Origin: an uncultured Methanobacteriaceae archaeon
GTDB taxonomy: Archaea; Methanobacteriota; Methanobacteria; Methanobacteriales; Methanobacteriaceae
Direction of reading: 5' to 3'
Assembly: GCA_947259185.1 (NCBI GenBank)
Contig: CAMYKT010000005.1
Coordinates: 1-64,000, forward strand
DNA: 64,000 nt
Part shown: in pieces, positions 47,830 to 57,273 of the stretch
Position numbering within the stretch: position 1 is the first letter of the stretch
Layout of the letters: each line of letters begins with the position of its first letter
Notes under the pieces: generated by a model
The model's database searches: none
Told to the model about the DNA's origin: nothing
Seen by the model: the letters and a program-made list of their open reading frames with translations, nothing else
Made by a program: the position numbers and the translations under genes

Positions 47830-48690
47830 TTGGGGGACTGGAAAAACATAGATAAAGTTTCTCTGGCCCGGGAAACCAAAGAAATTTTAAAAACTCATGG
47901 CATTACTTTAAATCGTCGTTTAGGTCAAAATTATTTGATTGATGATTTTAAACGTGAAAAGATACTTAAATTTGCCGATTTATCTCCAAAGGATACTGTG
48001 CTGGAAATAGGTCCTGGAATTGGAACTTTAACCATCCCCATGTCTTTTAAAGCCCATAAAGTGGTGGCTATTGAGCAGGATCCCCGTATTGCCCATATTT
48101 TAAAGAAGAGATTGGGGGAATTCGGATCAGGTAATGTGGAGGTAATAACAGGAGACGCTTTGAGAATTGATTTTCCGGTATTCAATAAAATTGTCTCTAA
48201 TTTGCCCTACCAGATATCATCCCCCATTACCTTCAAATTGTTAGAACATAACTTTGATCAGGGAATATTGATGTATCAGAAAGAATTTGCTGAGCGTATG
48301 AATGCCCCGGTGGGTAGTAAACATTATTCCCGTTTATCAGTAATGCTTCACTTTAAAGCCACAGTGGAACTACTGGATAAGGTATCACCCCAATCATTTA
48401 TCCCCCCTCCCCGGGTAGACTCAACAGTAGTGAGATTGGTTCCTAAAAAAGATAGAAAAATTGATAATTTTTTTACTCGAGTCTGTCGAGCTCTTTTCCA
48501 GCACCGCCGGAAAAAGGCAGCAAAATCTCTTTTAGAATCATTTCATGAAATAAATGATCTGGATAAAAAAGAAGCCAGATTACTAATCCAAAAACTTAAT
48601 CCAGTTTTAAAAGAAGAAAGGGTATTTAAACTCACTCCTCAACAGATTTTAGATATATCAAATAATTTAAAGCATTTGTTGGAGCAATAA
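47830..48690 (+). CDS. rsmA: 16S rRNA dimethyladenosine transferase RsmA (KsgA/Dim1)
   Basis: 286 residues from TTG, 8 bases after CAGGAG. LNRRLGQNYLIDD, VLEIGPGIGTLTIP and IVSNLPYQISSPITF (the NLPY catalytic motif) identify it, with the C-terminal helical domain FIPPPRVDSTVVRL. It dimethylates two adjacent adenines near the 3' end of 16S rRNA. It is the fifth gene of the run starting at pus10. Confidence 0.97.
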   Translation: MGDWKNIDKVSLARETKEILKTHGITLNRRLGQNYLIDDFKREKILKFADLSPKDTVLEIGPGIGTLTIPMSFKAHKVVAIEQDPRIAHILKKRLGEFGSGNVEVITGDALRIDFPVFNKIVSNLPYQISSPITFKLLEHNFDQGILMYQKEFAERMNAPVGSKHYSRLSVMLHFKATVELLDKVSPQSFIPPPRVDSTVVRLVPKKDRKIDNFFTRVCRALFQHRRKKAAKSLLESFHEINDLDKKEARLLIQKLNPVLKEERVFKLTPQQILDISNNLKHLLEQ

Positions 48691-48772
48691 AGATATTTAT
48701 AAAGTTATATGATAGCTTGACATATAATTGCCATGGGGATTTTTAGAATTAAAAGATGTATATATTGATAAA

Positions 48773-49366
48773 ATGATGGAATATAACGGATTAAAAATTG
48801 AAAGCTGTGAACGGGTCTATGCCCCTTCAGAAGACACTTTACTATTAGCTGAGAATTTAAACTCCATGCCTGATGATTATGTGCTGGAAATAGGTACTGG
48901 GACTGGTTTTATAGCTTTAGCAGCATCTTTAAAAACTAAAAAAGTGGTGGCTACTGATATAAACCCTCATGCAGTAAAGTGTGCCCGGAAAAATTTGAAA
49001 ATAAATAATATTTCCAATATGGAAGTAAGACAGGGGGACCTTTTTAAGCCGGTTAAAGGGGAAAAATTCGATCTCATAATATTTAATACTCCTTATCTAC
49101 CCAGCAGCGAGGATGAAATCATAGGCGATGAACTGGATGCTGCCTGGAATGGTGGAATCGATGGTCGAAAGGTCATCGATGTTTTTCTGGATGATTTGAA
49201 GGACTACCTTGGTAAAAAAGGAAGAATTCAGCTGGTACAAAGTTCACTATCAGATAATAAAAAGACCCTGGAAAAATTGGAAAATATGGGATTTGAAGCA
49301 GAAATAACTGCCCTGGAGCGGTTCTTTTTTGAAGAAATAGTGGTTATTAGTGCTGAATTAAAATAA
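48773..49366 (+). CDS. HemK2/Mtq2-like methyltransferase
   Basis: About 197 residues from the ATG pair at 48773/48776. Motif I is VLEIGTGTGFIALAASLKTK and the N-terminus ERVYAPSEDTLLLAENL is the HemK2 pattern. The catalytic NPPY reads NTPYLPSS here (Pro to Thr). The family methylates the GGQ glutamine of release factor aRF1 with a Trm112-like partner, or other substrates. It follows rsmA, as in many archaea. The start is uncertain because no clear ribosome binding site precedes it. Confidence 0.87.
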   Translation: MMEYNGLKIESCERVYAPSEDTLLLAENLNSMPDDYVLEIGTGTGFIALAASLKTKKVVATDINPHAVKCARKNLKINNISNMEVRQGDLFKPVKGEKFDLIIFNTPYLPSSEDEIIGDELDAAWNGGIDGRKVIDVFLDDLKDYLGKKGRIQLVQSSLSDNKKTLEKLENMGFEAEITALERFFFEEIVVISAELK

Positions 49367-49414
49367 ACTATGATTAAAATAAATTATTTATTTTAAAATA
49401 AGATATATTATTTG

Positions 49415-49860
49415 ATGATAAAAATTAAGCATTTGTCTCAACTTGCAAAAGAGGAAGACGGATTTAGAATACTGGTGGATAGAACCGGTCCCCAAAGCTT
49501 GCTAAAGAAAGTATTAAAATTGACTGCTGGTATAAAGATTTAGCGCCCACTGAAGGTCTTGATATCTGGTTTTCCAAAAATAGGGAAAAAGGGGATGAAT
49601 TTAAGGAAAAATACCACCAGGAATTAAAGGATAAAAAGAAATTAATAGATCAGATTAAGTTTTTAGAAAGAGTTAAAAAAACTTTAACTCTACTTTACAG
49701 CTCTAAAGAAGAAATAAAGACTGTAAAATATTTAAAGACTTTCTGGATGCAAAAAGCAGTATTATTCGACAGGTTCCAGGAAGGGTGCAGGGCAGTTAGT
49801 TATTCTTTATTAGGGCTTTCATTTCGTTCAAAGCCTCTTCATTATCTGGTGCAATTTTAA
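49415..49860 (+). pseudogene. Frameshifted DUF488 remnant
   Basis: The first frame (ATG 49415) reads MIKIKHLSQLAKEEDGFRIL, then VDRTGPQS, the DUF488 N-terminus, and stops at 49544. The family continues in another frame from about 49498: LAKESIKIDCWYKDLAPTEG, LDIWFSKNR and LTLLYSSKEE, then runs on to a stop at 49858-49860. The W-P-R-G core motif is already altered (RTGP). The junction lies near 49495-49500. The C-terminal part overlaps the 3' end of the TPR gene. A sequencing error is possible, but the degraded core and tail favour a true pseudogene. Confidence 0.8.
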
Positions 49861-50794
49861 TAACTTCTTGCAGAGATTTTTTTGCATTTTCCAGCATATT
49901 TAATTCTTTATAAACATTGGCTAGATTAAGATAAGCTGCAACATAGTCTGGAGATGATTTAATAGCTTTTTTGAAGGATTTGATTGCTTGTTTACTTTTT
50001 CCCAGGCTTGAAAGTACACAACCCTTGTAATTCCAGGCCTCGGGAGAATCTGGGTTTTGAATTAACGCCTCTTCAAAATAGGTAAGGGCATCTTCAGGAA
50101 AATCCATGAAAAACAATACATTGGCCTTATAAAGTAATGCTTTAAAGTTTTCTGGATCTTTTTCTAAAAATTTATCCAGATATTCCAGTGCCTCGGGATA
50201 GTTACCCCTGTCTGCCAGGGTGGTTCCCATATTATAAATGGCAGAAGAATAATCCGGATCGATATCCAGGACCTGTTGAAAAGAATCCAGCGCCTTTTCA
50301 TCATTTTTTAAAATACTGTAAATAACTCCTTTATCATTCCATGCCTCCTTAAATGTCGAATTAAGTAGTATAGCTTGATTTAAACTTTGTAATGCTAATT
50401 CAAATTCTCCTGAATAAAAATGGCAGCTGGCAATATAAAAGTAGGCCCATTCATTGGGCTCTATATCCAGAACTTTTTGGAAAAATAATTTAGCGGCCTG
50501 ATAGTCCTGTAAATGATAAAAGGTTAATGCCTTACCATAAAGTCCATGTGGAGTTATTTTAATATTTAAAGAACTATCAAAAGATTTTAATGCTTCCTGG
50601 AGATCCCCCATATTTCCATAAGCATATCCCATTTCATTATGGGCCTTATAGCAATCAGGGTCTATTTGCAATGCTTTTTGGAAAAGAGTTAAGGCCGCGG
50701 CGTATTGCTCTTTTTTTTGAGATTTGATTCCCTGCTGGTAAAATTTTCTTGCTTTCAATTTATCTCCTTTTAGGGTTTTGCAGTAATTTTCCAT
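49796..50794 (-). CDS. TPR-repeat protein 1
   Basis: 332 residues made almost wholly of tetratricopeptide repeats (about nine), e.g. AALTLFQKALQIDPDCYKAH and ALDSFQQVLDIDPDYSSAIY, ending with a capping helix. It should be a soluble scaffold for protein-protein contacts. It is a paralogue of the next two genes upstream and is read in the same direction, 47 bases after the second. Confidence 0.9.
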   Translation of the reverse strand: MENYCKTLKGDKLKARKFYQQGIKSQKKEQYAAALTLFQKALQIDPDCYKAHNEMGYAYGNMGDLQEALKSFDSSLNIKITPHGLYGKALTFYHLQDYQAAKLFFQKVLDIEPNEWAYFYIASCHFYSGEFELALQSLNQAILLNSTFKEAWNDKGVIYSILKNDEKALDSFQQVLDIDPDYSSAIYNMGTTLADRGNYPEALEYLDKFLEKDPENFKALLYKANVLFFMDFPEDALTYFEEALIQNPDSPEAWNYKGCVLSSLGKSKQAIKSFKKAIKSSPDYVAAYLNLANVYKELNMLENAKKSLQEVIKIAPDNEEALNEMKALIKNN

Positions 50795-50841
50795 TAAAAA
50801 TAAGATTTAGTTTTATAAATAGGACTTTTATCAGCGCTGAT

Positions 50842-51831
50842 TCATGCACCATATTCTGAAAGTATCTCCATTTGATCCCGGGCTTCCTCATTTCCAGGAT
50901 CAAGTTCCTGAACTTTTTCCAGCAAATCTTTGGCATTTTGTGGTTTACCCAACTCATGGTAGACCTGAGCCAAATTTAGATGAGCAGGAACCTGTTCCGG
51001 GCTAATTTTGATTGCTTGTTTAAGTGATTCCAGAGCTTCGTGATTTTGGCCTAAACTGAACTGAGCATAACCCAGATAATTCCATAGCTCTCCCTGATTT
51101 TTGTCCTGTATTAAAGCTTGTTTAAAGTATTCTATAGATTCTTCTACTTTATCCAGATAGTATAATGCGTTTCCTTTGTAAAAAAGGGCCTTGAAGTGTT
51201 TTTCATCCTGATCCAGTACCCGATCCAGGTAGGGTAGAGCGTCTTCATAATTACCACTATCAACCAGTGTGGCCCCCAGATTATAAATGGCAGGAAAATA
51301 ATTTTCATCTATTCTTAAGGACTGTTCAAAGCATTCCTGAGCATAGTCATGTTCATCCAGAATACTGTGAGCTACTCCCATATCATTCCATGCCTCTATA
51401 AAGTCGTTATCTATGGATATTGATATGTTAAATGAATGTATGGCCTCTTCCGGATCATCATCCAGTAGCTGGCAACTTGCCAGGTAGTACCATATGTCTT
51501 CATTTTCACCCATTTCCAAAGCCTGTAAAAATGCTTCAACCGCATTTTCATACTTATCCATGAAAAATAAAGACATCCCTTTACCAAAAAATGCAGGAAA
51601 AGAATTTTCTATCTCTAGTGCATTTTCAAATGATTTTAATGACTCTTCATATTTCTCAAGGGTGCCCAAAAGATATCCCATTTCTAGATGGGCTTCCATG
51701 CATTGCGGGTTTGCTTCTACTGCTTCTCGATAATAATTTAATGCTTCTGGATACTTTCTCTGTATTAAAAGTTCGCTTCCCTTTAAATAAAGCTTTTTTG
51801 CTTGATTAACCGTCAAAATATTGCTCCTCAT
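50842..51831 (-). CDS. TPR-repeat protein 2
   Basis: 329 residues, again about nine TPR units (ALNYYREAVEANPQCMEAHL, AQECFEQSLRIDENYFPAIY). Repeat order and spacing mirror TPR protein 1 (for example both have NLGATLVDSGNY or NMGTTLADRGNY at the same place), so the two arose by duplication. A TTG at 51816 behind GGAG is another possible start. Confidence 0.9.
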   Translation of the reverse strand: MRSNILTVNQAKKLYLKGSELLIQRKYPEALNYYREAVEANPQCMEAHLEMGYLLGTLEKYEESLKSFENALEIENSFPAFFGKGMSLFFMDKYENAVEAFLQALEMGENEDIWYYLASCQLLDDDPEEAIHSFNISISIDNDFIEAWNDMGVAHSILDEHDYAQECFEQSLRIDENYFPAIYNLGATLVDSGNYEDALPYLDRVLDQDEKHFKALFYKGNALYYLDKVEESIEYFKQALIQDKNQGELWNYLGYAQFSLGQNHEALESLKQAIKISPEQVPAHLNLAQVYHELGKPQNAKDLLEKVQELDPGNEEARDQMEILSEYGA

Positions 51832-51927
51832 GAATTATAAATTTGGATTTAAAAAATTAGTTTAAACCAATAGTATGTTCTTCCCCCAATAAAAAGTAAT
51901 TGCTGGAGGAATATTGAGATTGAATAA

Positions 51928-52590
51928 TTAAGTCAATTTTTCCAACCGTTTTTTAGTTTCGGAATCATCTACTTGTAGCTGGTGAGCCTTCTGAAAACAT
52001 TTTAGTGCTTTTTCATTTTCTCCTTCACCTAAAAAGATTTCTCCTTTATAGTAGTAAGGCAAGTAAAAATCCGGATCCATTTCAATGGCCTTATCTACAC
52101 AATTTAAAGCTTCTTCCATGGATGATATATGATAAAGGGAGTATCCTAACTTACACCAGGACTGTAAATCATCAGGATTAGTTTTAAGATGTTTTTTAAA
52201 GTATTTAGCCGAATTTTCGTAGTCCTCCAGCCCAAAGTAATTATAAGCCCTTCCATAGTAAGTTAAATCCTCTTCAAAACCCTTCTTCAAAGCCAGATCA
52301 AAGTAAGAATTAGATTCTTCAAAGCTTTCTAAATCTGAAAGAAGACTGGCTTTAAGATAGTAAAGTGAATCATATTCAGGGTATTCCTCCAGCATCTGAT
52401 TAATAAATACCAGTGAATCATTTAAAGATTTAAGTTCAGTGATAGAAAAAGATTTATAGGCCATTGCATTTTCAAAACCCGGATCAATTTCTAGGGCTTT
52501 TTCAAAAAATTCCAGGGCTTTTTCATATTCTTCATCATCAAAATAATCCAGGCCTTTATCAAAGTAATCCCATTTTATTTGTTGGTTCAT
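51928..52590 (-). CDS. TPR-repeat protein 3
   Basis: 220 residues with five to six TPR units (ALEFFEKALEIDPGFENAMA, ALNCVDKAIEMDPDFYLPYY). Acidic overall. GAGGAAA precedes the ATG. It is first in a row of three TPR genes, with 96 bases to the next. A partner cannot be told from the sequence. Confidence 0.9.
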   Translation of the reverse strand: MNQQIKWDYFDKGLDYFDDEEYEKALEFFEKALEIDPGFENAMAYKSFSITELKSLNDSLVFINQMLEEYPEYDSLYYLKASLLSDLESFEESNSYFDLALKKGFEEDLTYYGRAYNYFGLEDYENSAKYFKKHLKTNPDDLQSWCKLGYSLYHISSMEEALNCVDKAIEMDPDFYLPYYYKGEIFLGEGENEKALKCFQKAHQLQVDDSETKKRLEKLT

Positions 52591-52801
52591 ATTTTTTCCT
52601 CATGTTTATTTATGAAAATTAATGATATTATATCTCTATTATTAAAAATAGCTAGATGGGGGGATTATCTAATAATGAATAAATAATTCAGGACCCTAAA
52701 AAAGGCAAGCTACTTTTAATGAGAGTAAAGAATATTTTTAGGATTTATCTTATTAATAGAAATTAAAAATGATGGGGAATGGTTTAGGAGTTATTAAATT
52801 T

Positions 52802-53281
52802 TCATTCTTTAATAAAAAGCATTAATACTCCAGTTATTAATAGCCATAATCCAATTAACACCCCTAAAATGATAGGATCCGCAATAAAGGTTCCTACTAT
52901 TATGTATAGAATACCAATTATTGTGGCAATAACACCGTTCCACCTGCTACCTCCTGCTTTTGAAAATATTCCAATAATACCAGCTATTATAAGGAATATA
53001 CCAACTATCCATACTATAAACCCGACTAACCAGCTGAAGAGTCCGGGATTGAATATGAAGCCAACCCCTAAAACCAGGGCAATTATTCCCAGAAGGATCT
53101 CCACTAACCCTATAGCCAGACTTTCCCCCATTTGCGCTACTCCTCCCAATAGCAGACCTATACCTAAAAACAGAACTATAAACCCGGTAATCAAACTCAA
53201 GGGAATAATCCCTAATAGGGGGAAAGCTAAAACAATGAGCCCCAATACAATCAAAATCAATGCACTACCATTTTTTTCCAT
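52802..53281 (-). CDS. HdeD-like (DUF308) membrane protein
   Basis: 159 residues, nearly all hydrophobic, with five to six membrane segments rich in Gly and Ile (LILIVLGLIVLAFPLLGIIP, SLITGFIVLFLGIGLLLGG, WLVGFIVWIVGIFLIIAGII). The repeated G-I-L/L-L-G pattern fits the DUF308/HdeD family, linked to acid stress in bacteria. AGGAGG precedes the ATG. Transcribed alone. Confidence 0.82.
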   Translation of the reverse strand: MEKNGSALILIVLGLIVLAFPLLGIIPLSLITGFIVLFLGIGLLLGGVAQMGESLAIGLVEILLGIIALVLGVGFIFNPGLFSWLVGFIVWIVGIFLIIAGIIGIFSKAGGSRWNGVIATIIGILYIIVGTFIADPIILGVLIGLWLLITGVLMLFIKE

Positions 53282-54475
53282 ATTAAAATCCTCCTTTTAA
53301 TCTAAACCATCCCCTGATTAAAAATTTGTAAATTCTCTTTTATTTTAATTTTCACAGAAGTCCAAATATTTATTTTCACCTCCACTGAATTAAAAATGGA
53401 AAATTTTTCTAATAAGCCCGAATCCGTTTTATATATATTTAAAATCCTCTCTTTAATCTATCATAGTACTTGAAATATCAATTATTCCCTAAATATGAAA
53501 ATTTTAATCATGAAAAGCTTTTAATTAGCAGATAATGTAATATCCTCCTGAAACCTTTTTATTTAAGGATTTTTAAGGGAAATATCATGCCGTCCGGTAC
53601 AAATCCACTTCCCTTCATCAACAGTTAGCCTATATACAGAGTTAACTACTGTTAAAATTAGTATATAATTTAATTCAAAAAAATAATCCATAATTTTAAT
53701 TTTTTTCCCCTGAATGGGATCATTAAAAGGATAAATGGTTATGATAAAGCCCCCTCAAATAAACAAGAATTATTGCTCCATTTAATAATAGGTCATTTTA
53801 ATAGATAAAATTAATGTAAAACTACCCCAGCTCATCAAAAAGCAGAAGCCCTTAAAGAATTTTAAGGTAGATATATAGACATATTTTCATTTTTTAAAAT
53901 TTTTAGAATATCTAAACTTTAAATTAATTAGTAACCGGTTAAAAAATTAATTTTAAAGGTTAAATGATTATTATTTAAAGAATAATCAGGCTTAATTTTA
54001 GTTCCAATAATCATATTAAATTATAGTAAAATATTATGTAGTGATATTAAATTAATTTTAATTAACTCCAATTTATCATAAACAAAAATAAATATAATAA
54101 TATTTTTTATTAATTTCTTAAGATAATTATATTCCCTGGTTTTTAATATTTCAGCCAAGAATCCATCGTATACGATTGATGAGTAAAAATTACTCCAGAA
54201 AATAGATAAACTAAAAAAAGGTGATTGACATTGGGATATATTTTAAAAAGTACCCCTTATGAATTTATTTTACTGAATAAAAAATCTTAAGAGAGTCAAA
54301 TTGAGGGAAAAATAAAAATGGAGGTGCGTAAAGGAACTTCAAAATAATATTTAAAGAAATTCCCGGAAAAGAAAATTAAGATAGATATAATAAAATATGG
54401 GTTTTAAATCAACCGCTAATACTAAAAAAAATAGAATATTAAATTAAGATTGGATGGAAATTAGAAGAACTGTAA
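53282..54475. other. Long AT-rich gene-poor region
   Basis: About 1.2 kb without a convincing gene. It holds a 42-codon minus-strand frame (53563-53691), a hairpin CCTTAAA-GAAT-TTTAAGG (53850-53867), and near 54240-54340 a row of short frames with AGGTG- and GGAGG-like sites (TTG 54233, ATG 54320) but no more than 20 codons each, which could be a decayed gene. No known RNA or mobile element was recognised. Confidence 0.5.
53563..53691 (-). CDS. Possible small protein (42 residues)
   Basis: An ATG-started frame of 42 codons: MDYFFELNYILILTVVNSVY, then RLTVDEGKWICTGRHDISLK and NP. The first half is hydrophobic and the second half polar, like a small membrane protein. No ribosome binding site is properly spaced (AGGGG lies 16 bases upstream), so it could be a chance frame or a gene end remnant. 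Listed with low confidence because nothing else explains the region. Confidence 0.2.
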   Translation of the reverse strand: MDYFFELNYILILTVVNSVYRLTVDEGKWICTGRHDISLKNP

Positions 54476-55348
54476 TTAAAGGTCCATAAGCATAATACCA
54501 TCAAATACCAGTTTAGCATCACCCTCCATAAAGGCTCCCAGATCTTTTTCGTCCTGATAAACTTCGATTTCAAGTTCACCACCAGGTAGATGTACCAGTA
54601 CCTTTTCTTCTAATTTTTCCAATTTATTTCCTGCAATTACGCAGGAAGTAGCTCCGGTACCACAGGCCAGGGTGGGTCCTGCTCCTCTTTCCCAGGTGAC
54701 CATAATAATCTCACCGGGAGATATTATCTCTACGAAATGAACATTGGTGCGCTGAGGAAATGAAGGGTGGTTTTCAATAGCCGGGCCCCATTTATCCAGA
54801 TCCACCTGACCGGCATCATCCACAAAGATAACAGCATGAGGATTTCCCACACTAATAGCAGTCATTTGCATGGGTTTACCTTCTACCTTTAAGAATAAAT
54901 CAATAAATTCATCTTCCACCACATCCATGGGTATCTGATCTGTTTTAAAGGTGGCCAATCCCATATCCACCTTCATGGCTGCTGCCTGGCCTTTTTCAAT
55001 GTCCAGTTCCACGGTTTTTATTCCGGCCAGGGTTTCCACCTTAATTTCATCCTGGCGGAAAATGCTGTTGTCATATACAAATTTGGAAAAACAGCGAATA
55101 CCGTTCCCACACATCTCTGCTTCACTTCCATCTGCATTGAAAATCCTGAAACGGATATCACCTTCTCCCTGAGGAGGTGAAACAAATATGAGCCCATCAG
55201 CACCAACAGAAAAGCCTCTGCGGCATATTTCAGCCGTTACTTCTCCTTTTTTATCTTCTTCTATGCATTCAGATTGGCTTTCATCAATAACTATGTAATC
55301 ATTGCCCAGTCCATGCATCTTAGAAAATAAAATGGTTTTTTTGCTCAT
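54476..55348 (-). CDS. dapF: Diaminopimelate epimerase
   Basis: 290 residues. The two catalytic cysteines are in ADGSEAEMCGNGIRCF and GAGPTLACGTGATSCV; MHGLGNDYIVID is the N-terminal signature. It turns LL- into meso-diaminopimelate for lysine. In Methanobacteriales cell walls are pseudomurein, so lysine is also a wall component. Its start overlaps the lysA stop by 4 bases (translational coupling). Confidence 0.97.
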   Translation of the reverse strand: MSKKTILFSKMHGLGNDYIVIDESQSECIEEDKKGEVTAEICRRGFSVGADGLIFVSPPQGEGDIRFRIFNADGSEAEMCGNGIRCFSKFVYDNSIFRQDEIKVETLAGIKTVELDIEKGQAAAMKVDMGLATFKTDQIPMDVVEDEFIDLFLKVEGKPMQMTAISVGNPHAVIFVDDAGQVDLDKWGPAIENHPSFPQRTNVHFVEIISPGEIIMVTWERGAGPTLACGTGATSCVIAGNKLEKLEEKVLVHLPGGELEIEVYQDEKDLGAFMEGDAKLVFDGIMLMDL

Positions 55349-56631
55349 TTTAAAAGCCTCGCTGGAAGCACCTGTTTATTCAATAAATCCGCAAAAGTTT
55401 CCCTTTCTCGTATAACATCAGTTTCACCATCTTTAACCAGCACTTCTGCTGGACGTGGCCGGGAGTTATATTGGGATGCCATGGAAAAAGCATAAGCTCC
55501 TGCATTCATTATAGCCAGCAAATCCCCTTCTTTAATTTTAGGCAAGGTACGGTCCCGGGCAAATAGATCACCTGATTCACATACATTCCCGGCGATATCT
55601 ATTTTTTCAGTTCCCTCATCCCGGGCCCGGTTGGCCACCACAATATGATGGTAGGAGCCATACATGGAAGGCCTGAGAAGTGTATTAAAACCAGCATCCA
55701 CTCCTGCAAATTTCCGATAGCTCTTTTTAATGGTATTAACCTTAGTTAAAAGGTAAGATGCATTACCCACTATGTAACGCCCGGGTTCCAGGCACATGGT
55801 AGGTTTTCCCAGGCCATAGTGTACCAGTTTTTCTTTGAATAGACCTGTTATTTCCTGGGCAAAATTATCCAGATCCAGTTCCTCTTCATCAGGGTGGTAA
55901 GGGATCCCTAATCCGCCCCCAAAATCTATGAAATCAAATTCAATCCCGGTCCCCTGGGCAATGTTCCCTGCGATATCCATCAAGGCCTCCACTGCCAGCA
56001 TAAATGGTTCGCTTTCCAGTATTCCCGATCCTATATGACTGTGTATTCCCACCGGTTCAAACCCCAGATCCTGGGCCATTTTATATGCTTCTACAGCCTC
56101 ACTTTCTTTTATGCCGAATTTGCTCATTTCACCCCCGGTAATGCAGTGTTCATGGTGGCCGGCACCTACCATGGGGTTCACCCGGAAGGATATTTTAAAT
56201 CCATCGGGATCCACTATTTTAGATAATCGCTTTAATTGAGAAATGGAGTCCACATTAAGACGAATTCCAGCTTCTGCAGCAAAATGCATTTCTTCGTCTT
56301 TTACATTATTTCCAGTATATAAAACCCTATCCCCATCAAATCCCGCCAGAAGAGAGGTGTATATTTCTCCCGGAGAAACTGCATCTATCCCACTACCTTC
56401 TTCTTCAAGTATACGCATTACAGCCAGGTTAGTATTGGCCTTACAGGCATAAAATATCTGAAAATCAGCATAATATTTTGAAAATGTCTGGTAAACCTTC
56501 CTGTAGTTTTCCCTGATTTTCATCTCATCAATAACATATAACGGAGTTCCATACTCCTCTGCTAGTTTAGTAGAATCGGCTTTGCCAATCATTAGATGGT
56601 CTTTTTCATTAATATCTAAATCAAAACCCAT
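55345..56631 (-). CDS. lysA: Diaminopimelate decarboxylase
   Basis: 428 residues, PLP-dependent fold III. The PLP lysine is in IFYACKANTNLAVMRIL; GIHSHIGSGILE, FGGGLGIPYH and the C-terminal ESGDLFARDR and MNAGAYAFSMASQYN (active-site Cys/Tyr region) fit. It makes lysine from meso-diaminopimelate. It is followed by dapF with a 4-base overlap. Confidence 0.97.
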   Translation of the reverse strand: MGFDLDINEKDHLMIGKADSTKLAEEYGTPLYVIDEMKIRENYRKVYQTFSKYYADFQIFYACKANTNLAVMRILEEEGSGIDAVSPGEIYTSLLAGFDGDRVLYTGNNVKDEEMHFAAEAGIRLNVDSISQLKRLSKIVDPDGFKISFRVNPMVGAGHHEHCITGGEMSKFGIKESEAVEAYKMAQDLGFEPVGIHSHIGSGILESEPFMLAVEALMDIAGNIAQGTGIEFDFIDFGGGLGIPYHPDEEELDLDNFAQEITGLFKEKLVHYGLGKPTMCLEPGRYIVGNASYLLTKVNTIKKSYRKFAGVDAGFNTLLRPSMYGSYHHIVVANRARDEGTEKIDIAGNVCESGDLFARDRTLPKIKEGDLLAIMNAGAYAFSMASQYNSRPRPAEVLVKDGETDVIRERETFADLLNKQVLPARLLK

Positions 56632-56812
56632 TTGAAATCCTCCAGAATAATAAAATTAAGAAGACAATAAATCTTTAAACTTCTTAATATATATATTTAG
56701 AAAAAAAATATCCCCATGATAACTATTTTTTAAAGATAGACCCATTTTAATGATTAAGGTAAAGAGAGTTTAATTTAATGCTAAAATATTATTAGGATAA
56801 CCAGGCGATATC

Positions 56813-57229
56813 ATGAAAAACAATCCATTTAAACTGGTAGTGCGGGCACTGATTAAAGATGAAAAAGGAGAATTACTGATTTTAAAGCGTTCGGTACATT
56901 CCCGTAGTAATCCCGGCCTCTGGGAACTACCAGGAGGTAAGGTGGAACCAGGTGAAGACTTTGACCATGCGCTGGTACGGGAAATTAAAGAAGAAACCGG
57001 GTTGAATATCTCCTTAAAAAAGGCCATAGGAGTGGCCCAGCAGGATCATACTCATCGCCATTCTGTGCATATCATTCTGGAGGTTGAGGTGGATTCTGGA
57101 GAATTCAAAATAAGTGAAGAACATGAAGACTTTAAATGGATTCCTATTGAAAAATTAAATAATTTTAAACTGGCTAACTGGCTGGATAGTTTCTTGCAGG
57201 ACAATATTCAAATTAATGATTTAAATTAA
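56813..57229 (+). CDS. Nudix hydrolase (MutT-like)
   Basis: 138 residues. The Nudix box is complete: GGKVEPGEDFDHALVREI followed by KEETGL. NPGLWELPGG precedes it and DFKWIPIEKL follows, as in MutT/NudG-type nucleotide pyrophosphatases. It may clean oxidised dNTPs; the OGG-type glycosylase in this window would act on the same damage in DNA. It diverges from lysA. Confidence 0.9.
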   Translation: MKNNPFKLVVRALIKDEKGELLILKRSVHSRSNPGLWELPGGKVEPGEDFDHALVREIKEETGLNISLKKAIGVAQQDHTHRHSVHIILEVEVDSGEFKISEEHEDFKWIPIEKLNNFKLANWLDSFLQDNIQINDLN

Positions 57230-57273
57230 AAAAGTTCCTTTTTTATACAATACAGGGGATTAAATTAAATAAA

